From Corinectria fuckeliana (Eukaryota > Ascomycota > Sordariomycetes > Hypocreales > Nectriaceae), in NCBI GenBank assembly GCA_019137255.1, contig WPDH01000049.1:248001-312000 (forward strand): 64,000 nt of DNA. The letters are read 5' to 3'. Both the position numbers and the translations under genes were made by a program. The notes under the pieces are model-generated. The model was not told where the DNA came from. It ran no database searches and worked only from the letters and a program-made list of their open reading frames with translations. Shown in pieces: positions 58,001 to 64,000 of the stretch. Every line of letters begins with the position of its first letter. Position 1 is the stretch's first letter.

Positions 58001-59606
58001 CAGTCCGAGCTAGACCCATCCTGGAGATTCTTGCCTGCTCTAGCGCCGCCCAGCTTCGGCTGCGACTCCGTCAAATCAGTCTTAATTTGCATGTGACCGA
58101 CTGGAATTGCAACGAGGCGACCTCCGTCTGACATGTCAATGTCTGAGTCCGGCGTAGCTGACTCAGTCTATACGGGCGCTTTTCACGGGCCCTATGTTGG
58201 CCACTGGGGTTGCTATATTGAGCCCCGGGCAACGACGAGGTCAACTGGTTACTTGCCCCGGAGTCCCGGCGTCTATGCGAGAACAGCGGCTGCATGTCTT
58301 GGACCACTATGCTGCACCCGGTTTGAAATTGCATGATCTGTACCATGCATGAAACCCCCTGTCGAGAACATGCGCACATGCTGAGGGTGGCGACGAGGTT
58401 GGCTGTAGTAACGACACTACATATCCACATCTAAGATACCACATGTACATGCTCGGCGGGGCGGTTCTTTGCTGCTAGCTGGGGATTTTGGGGGATCATC
58501 GTCCTGCAGACTAGTGTATGCGCGCTGATTTGGTATGGAATGACGTTTGGCTACCTGCATCCGTTTCGTTTCTGTTCGAGGAAGCCGAGGCAAAATAGAA
58601 AATCAAACTGCGTACCACGGGACCCTCGGTGCTAGGCATCCCTATCTGCGTAGTCGTTGGTGTCATCGCTTGATTGCTGACCGTGTGATCAGTTTTGTGG
58701 GTAGAATATAATCTGATATAGCCCGTGCTAGTCAGGTTGTATGATCTTGTGAGACGGCATGACGACCTCCAAAGTTGCAATGTGACAACGATTATATTGC
58801 TCACGGTCTTGGTATTCTGTAAGTGGGGACCTTTTTTCTCACCAGGTCCCATCAGGTTTCGATGTGTAGCCAAGAGACTCAACTCTCAGATCGGGCCATC
58901 CTGCATGACTCGTGCTGCATCTCGGGTCGGTCTCGAGGTACCCTGGCTGAGCTGCTGATTAGTGACTCAGTCTTGCCACAACATCCGGTTTCTCATGCGC
59001 ACAGCCCTTACCTGTTTCGCTAACATCATGAGGTTGCTTACTCAGATCTCAGGGATGCCGGAGGCTCCATATTTGTGGGAGCTTGTGTCTGTTAACATAT
59101 CGAGGGAAATCAGTTGTCAGCGGTGAATAGTTGGACTAGAGCGAAGAGGTTGTGGTTCTTGAAGCCGGGGTTTTGGGGTTTGGGGCACAAAGAAACCCAG
59201 GAGAAAAGGTAAGGCTACGAAAGAAAAGACATTGAGTCCAAGAAAATTGTAACTGTATTGTCTAAGGAAGTTAAGCCGGCATGTGTTGGGGCCCAAGATT
59301 TGGGTTTCTCAGCTCTAGGAGCGAGCCCGATGGTGTGAACTAAAACAGACGTGGCGTACTTGAACTAGGAGCTGTTAGATCATTTGAAGTAGTTGAGTTA
59401 CATAGGCTTCTTACAGGAACTAGAATCGCCCGTTATTAGCCTAGTATTGATTTGCTTGGCTAATCTGGTGTTTGCCTTAGTCGTGTTCTCCCAAGCAGTA
59501 TCTGCACCGTGGAGACGAGAACCAATATCAAAGTCGCGTAGTGCCTGACGAAAAATAAGAAAAGTCACTCGTGGTCTGGGTGACATCGTATGCTAGTTTG
59601 CTCGCT
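55059..59606. other. 4.5-kb gene-poor region
   Basis: Several open frames on both strands reach 90-165 codons, but none shows coding-type third-position bias or motifs. One forward frame (about 56816-57045) ends at a GTAAGT and is noted as a weak exon candidate. The left end is presumably the promoter of the 64-aa protein gene. Confidence 0.4.
55535..55559. repeat. (CCGCG)5 imperfect pentamer repeat
   Basis: Five tandem five-base units, the outer two with a terminal A. Confidence 0.85.
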
Positions 59607-60218
59607 CTAGAGGAGGTAAACTAGTAGGGTGATTATCGCAGCCAGGAAATTCGCAATCACGGAGACGAGGGCAAATCGGAAAACGAAGTTGTGGCGTTCA
59701 ACAAGTTTCCTGCGTTTATCTGCTTCGGACTCGTACTCTGGGTAGTGGGTACTCGTGTAAGGTGGTGGTTTCTGGACACCGAGGAGTTAGTTTGGTTCCT
59801 GGTGGGTTTGGAGTTCCTCGAGAATAGTACCATAGCGGAGCCACTTCCGCGTTGATCTTCTAAGTCGTCCCCAGCCCCGTCCTGAGCAATGCCGTTAGGT
59901 CATGGAAGCCGAGTATCTAGAGACGAAGGCTTACGTTTCCGCCAATGACTCTGGGCTCGGCGTCATTGATAAGGCGGGCGTGGCAAGGGTCCGGTCGACG
60001 AAGGGACCGAGTGGCGGGCTCCTGCGAGTTAGCAGCTACAAAGGGTAAAGAGGGGATCGACATACCCCATGATTCACGCATGCATACTCAGGGATTGGCT
60101 CAAGGCGTGTCGAAGTTGATGAGAGTGATGGAGGGGACCGATGCTCCTAAGACTTGGCGTCGGCCGTGGGCAGTGCTCCCGCCTCGGTCCCCGAAGCGGC
60201 GTCAATGGGTGGAAGCAT
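59607..60218 (-). pseudogene. Small C-terminally anchored membrane protein gene with one in-frame TAG
   Basis: Four phase-0 exons, 60066-60218, 59935-60021, 59831-59881 and 59607-59771, join through canonical introns of 44, 53 and 59 nt (donors GTATGT, GTAAGC, GTACTA; CTAAC branch sites). They form a 151-codon frame broken only by TAG at 60147-60149 (codon 24). Landmarks are ARLINDAEPRVIGGN in exon 2, DDLEDQRGSGSA in exon 3, and in exon 4 PPPYTSTHYPEYESE, the basic DKRRKLVERHN and a terminal membrane helix FALVSVIANFLAAIITLLVY. The layout suggests a tail-anchored or single-pass protein. Either one nonsense change has disabled the gene, the base is a sequence error, or the true first exon differs. 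I do not recognise the family. Confidence 0.5.
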
Positions 60219-61085
60219 CTTGAAGAAGTATGATTGATAAAGAATGATATGGCACTAGACGGGAAAGTCACGGCGTCTACCAGGAAGTCCAGAGACGAAG
60301 TGAAGAAGGAAGGACAAAAGACTGAGGCCCTCTGGTGGAGTTGATGTCTGAATGAGGCTCAACGAGGAGGATCGCCACCGAGATATCGCTATGGAACGCA
60401 CGTGCCTCTTTTCCCCTCAGGTTAGGAGGGAAGGAGGCAAGGAAGTCCCCCGTTGATAGGTTGCTTGCTGAGGCAGGAGGATCACTACTGACAGCACTTG
60501 CCTTGGGCACCGGAGAGATTATTTCTTAGACTGAACCTTACTTTGATTTTCCACGAAGCACAGCGACATCTGCACACCAAAACCCAGTTCCGTCTCACCT
60601 CCAACCAAGGCGGTGGCCCTAGGCTTGATGGCACAACACCACAGCGTCACCTCTTCTCCGGGATGGTACTTTGAACACGCGAGTCGCGTATTCGGCTGTT
60701 CGCATCGCGTGAGATGGCGCATGAGGTTCTCCGCGGCTTGCGCTGGCGCAGTCCCGCTTTCTGAGGTGCCAGGCGGTCTACTAAGTTGGCACGGCGGCGA
60801 GAACCGCGGAATTGTGAGTCAATTTACTAAGCTACTCGCCCGTCTGGTATCGCATGCCGTATCGTAAGGCTGCTTGTATGCTCAACCCGAATTCCTCGGC
60901 GGCCCGGACTGCCTGATGGAGCCAAGAGCGTTGAATCTTGAATCTTTTGAGGCCATTGTCCCCACTGTCGCGTTCTGCCCAAGACAGCGTCATTCCAAGC
61001 GTCCCGGAGTTCTGGGATCTTAGACCTTAGCTCCCGCCATCGAAGTGAGCCGGCCCGAGGAGCCACGCGGACTGATAGGTCTTTT
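60219..61085. other. Intergenic
   Basis: 867 bp holding the CT-rich leader upstream of the ATG at 60218 (minus strand, about 60260-60320) and the 3' region of the small secreted protein gene. A 77-codon leftward frame (60277-60510) could be a leader ORF but lacks support. Confidence 0.4.
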
Positions 61086-61742
61086 TTATTTAGGTTGTGA
61101 GTTGCCAGCAAAGTTGATGCTCTGGCTCTGGTCTCCCGCACCCGCCTTGTCCGTTGCCACGTTCTTGTCCAGCTTTGTCTGCTCCGCGTCAAGCTTCGTC
61201 TGGTCTCCGTTTCCTTGGGCAATGTCGATCTGAAGAGCAAGAACTTGAAGTTCCAGCTTAAGAACCTTGTTCTTAATCTTGCTATTCGCGGTGTCAGCTC
61301 CTGTGGCCCACTGGTCAAGCATGCGTCTGCACAATGTCGAACCTACCCAGTCTGCAGAGCAATTCCATCATCAGAGTCCTCTCCAACTTGATCAATGGCG
61401 TCATTAAAGCCTCCAGCATCTGCCTCCGCACCCTCGGCCGTCTCCCGAGCCGCCTTGAGGATGGCGAGGTCGTTTTCGCTCACGCCCGCTAGATTTGCCC
61501 GGAACTGTGCAACCTGGACTGATGTGAGCTCCAAGATCGAGACACGGAGAGAATGGGGTCTGCTGCACAAGACGTACTGGAAACTTTTGGGCAACCTCTT
61601 CGAGAGCATTTCCAGCAATCCCGTCCGAAATTTGGAATTGGGAGTAGTCTTGAACCTGCAGAAGATCCGCTCGCTTTTGCATGGGCGACGCGATTGCTGA
61701 GGCCGCCAGCGACATGAAAAGAATGGCCTTGTGGAGAAACAT
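61086..61742 (-). CDS. Small secreted protein (fungal SSP-type, helical)
   Basis: Exons 61578-61742, 61347-61513 and 61086-61281 give 175 residues. A signal peptide (MFLHKAILFMSLAASAIAS) is followed by a KR-type pro-site (MQKRAD). A helical, Ala/Glu-rich domain then has YSQFQISDGIAGNALEEV, LAGVSENDLAILKAARETAE and KIKNKVLKLELQVLALQIDI. This arrangement is, from memory, a widespread fungal family of small secreted proteins of unknown function, often induced during growth on hosts or hydrophobic substrates. There are no cysteines in the mature protein. Introns use GTACGT and GTAGGT donors. No enzymatic role is implied. Confidence 0.82.
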
Positions 61743-64000
61743 GATTCTGGAACTTATTAGAAGGTGTCGATGGAAACGAGGTTGAAAGAGCGTCTCGTGG
61801 AAAAGCTTGGCCGGCAAGTAAAATTCAAAAACATACCGGGTGTTATGGCGAGGTCAACGAAGGGAATAAAAGGGAAAGAATGCGCAGATGGGTGTGAAAC
61901 ACGATGGATGTCGAGATTGCCGACGTGGGCGTAGAAGAGGGCATTTACGATGCCTTTATATGGACAGTACAGCGCGCCAATGGCCGCTTGGGACCATGTG
62001 CATGGGACATTATACACAGCTTGATACCGACCAAGCCTATTTTTCGAGGTGTTGTGCAGATCAAACGCTACTGACACTGCCAAAGTGTGCCAAACTGGCA
62101 ACCCGCAACGAAACGGCCTGGCCAGGCGGCCCTTGTGTGCTTCACGAGAAATTCGGACTCAGATCTAAGGTTCTAGCTGGAAGCGAAGGTGGGAGGCCAT
62201 CTTCAAAGACCAGTCTGCGTGACCATTCTCCAGTACTTCATCGGCGATTTTTAGGTAAGCGGCCGTTGAGCTTGGCACCTTTGCCCCTTGTGGGCAAGTC
62301 TCATAGCCGCTGGAGTCTAGTGGAGCTTTGGGGCGTGTGGATGGCATTTCTGTCTCAGAATGTAAAAAAAGTATTTTCAATGAAGGAATATCGAGCAAGG
62401 CAAATCCGAGTCAAGACAAGGCCTGGATGACTTGCATGAGATAGCTGCTACCATGCCGTGGTCCCCGCAAGTCGACACCAATATCCAACGCCTAAGTTAC
62501 GGAGTGGGGGGGTTTACTCCGTGCCTGCGTCTCGATGTGTTCAGCTTCGGTTCTGTGGGCGAGTTTTAGACCGCTCGTCTCAAGGGCGCCGTGTTTTAGC
62601 ATCGTCTTGTGCAGGAAGCATCCGAAACTGTTACATGAATAGGTTTATTAGAGTCGGTCCCCGGCAACTCGCCTTACCTCAACAAACAAGGGGTCGCTGA
62701 TCTCAGCAGCAGGAGCCACGATGGGACAGACGTGCAGCGCGTGACATAGTAAGAGACGGGATGATGAAGGACCCTGAAGACTGGGACAGAGGCGGACCGA
62801 TGGGATCCATCACACCCGCCCGACATTTCCTCGTCGTGGATACAGGATGCAGGATGCAAACAATTACTGAGCTGTCAACTTCTTTGAGGCTAATACATAC
62901 CTAGTACGCACGAAATAATTACGGAGTAATTAAGCTAGGCACTGCCTGACTTGGCGCCAATGGAACGGGACAACGTTTCTCGACGGTGCCCCGTTCGAGA
63001 CCGTTTCTCGGCTCCCACCCACAGACCCGGACCAGCTTGGCACAGGCCCTAGACGGTTGAAGAGACCACGTATCCTGAGAGAGATTTGCAGAGACAGGGG
63101 GAAACGGGGCTAGCTGGCATCTTAACATTGACGAGCAGGCAGCTGAATTGTAAGACAATGATAGGCACCTAGGTGGCTCCACCGGCGTAGGCAAACATAT
63201 ATCAATCAATGACAGTGAAACACTGGGCAAGCTGGAGGATTTGAAGAGGCTGGGGTTGAATATGGAAGCCTGGGAGTCTCGTCTCGTCTCGTCTCGTCTC
63301 GTTTTCGTATGCGCGTTCAGGTTCGCATTTCGTCGCGAGATGGAAAGAAAAGGGGGGAGGAGAGAAGAGACGGCCGAGGCTGGTGGGTCGATGGCCGTGG
63401 TACCTTGCTTTGAGGTTGGGGCTGGGATGGTATGGGATCGGCCACCGGCATTGACGAGGTGGATTTCTTGATTGCTGACATTGGGTTATTTGTTAAAAGG
63501 TACGTAGTAGTACGGGAGGCTGAAAACTTATCTACTAATCATGGGCGAGCTTCCACACGGCTCAGGTGAGGTTGGAGCAAGCAACTCCAGTTCAGCCTCC
63601 TGACTCCTTGGCCCTCTGGAGTAGCCGTACTACAACGGCCTGGATCCAGCCCCCGTCTTCCCCTTGTACTGGCCCTCTATCACAAGATGAACTTCTAGGT
63701 CCCCTTCGTCGGCGTGAGGATGGATGTCGTTGAGCCCCTATAATTGGCCCCTATTGGGCTTGATTTCATGGATGGTAAGGTGATGATGAGCTGCCTAAGA
63801 TCCAGTGCCTTTCTCCCACTACTGGTGCCCCCGGCCACCCAAAGCTTTGACATTATGTACAGGAGAGGCAAACACAGGGGCAGTTCCGGGGACGAATACT
63901 ACCTACTCCGTATGTGTACAGGGACTTACAGGGGGGTTTGCGGTTCCGGGGATTTTGCCAGCCTCTGATTCTCATCTCCAACAAGCGGGCTCGTCCAATC
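61743..64000. other. Gene-poor right end of the window
   Basis: 2.26 kb with the promoter of the small secreted protein gene at its left. A 180-codon forward frame (61888-62430) overlaps that promoter and shows no coding bias. I see no other gene. Confidence 0.4.
63276..63300. repeat. (GTCTC)5 microsatellite
   Basis: Five perfect tandem copies of a pentamer. Confidence 0.92.

Noticed and set aside
61888..62430. 180-codon forward open frame
   Set aside because: Lies over the promoter of the small secreted protein gene, with no signal peptide, motif or codon bias.
1..64000. tRNA genes, CRISPR arrays, transposons, viral insertions
   Set aside because: I looked for tRNA A/B-box and TpsiC-like strings, direct-repeat arrays, terminal repeats and transposase, reverse-transcriptase or capsid motifs. 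None was convincing.

Overview
This is nuclear DNA of a filamentous ascomycete, most likely a Sordariomycete. Genes have several short introns (about 44-138 bp) with GTAAGT/GTATGT-type donors, CTAAC/CTAAT branch sites and CAG/TAG acceptors. Coding third positions are GC-rich. The window carries fungus-specific genes (palC, a two-repeat Cys-rich secreted protein, a small secreted protein, a GPI-type Ser/Thr-rich wall protein). No tRNA, rRNA, CRISPR, bacterial operon or transposon was seen. A two-base N gap in a poly-G tract shows it is a draft assembly. All exon coordinates were inferred by reading splice signals and protein frames by eye; every multi-exon model given here sums to a multiple of three.

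Left part (0.8-15.4 kb): a UPF0643-type protein, a mitochondrial SAM-type carrier, a PTC7-like mitochondrial PP2C phosphatase, succinate dehydrogenase iron-sulfur subunit SDH2, an unrecognised secreted protein, a secreted protein with two identical six-cysteine repeats, and the divergent pair palC (ambient pH signalling) and ALG6 (N-glycan glucosylation).

Middle (18-49.5 kb): a secreted/membrane cupredoxin-like protein, ribosomal stalk protein P2, the SPT2 histone chaperone, a CCCH/NUFIP-type protein, Pol III subunit RPC25, the divergent ER pair EMC3 and SPC2, the cytosolic Fe-S factor MMS19 divergent from the F1-ATPase assembly factor ATP11, an AMP-dependent acyl/4-coumarate-CoA ligase ending in a peroxisomal AKL signal, a membrane-anchored steryl ester hydrolase, the peroxisomal AAA ATPase PEX6, and an SH3BGR/thioredoxin-fold protein with a long Lys/Glu/Asp repeat tail. 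These are conserved housekeeping genes at high density, often in divergent or convergent pairs. Several concern mitochondria or Fe-S biology (SDH2, PTC7, SAM carrier, MMS19, ATP11) or peroxisomes (PEX6, the AKL ligase), but I see no cluster logic beyond neighbourhood.

Right part (49.5-64 kb) is gene-poor. It holds a GPI-type cell-wall protein, a 64-residue Cys-rich protein, a small tail-anchored membrane protein gene interrupted by one in-frame TAG, and a small secreted protein, separated by multi-kilobase stretches in which I find no supportable gene. No new multi-gene system is evident. The best leads are the two-repeat Cys protein with an intron at the same codon of each repeat, the 64-aa Cys-rich protein, the TAG-interrupted membrane protein gene, and three stop-free introns of 3n length.
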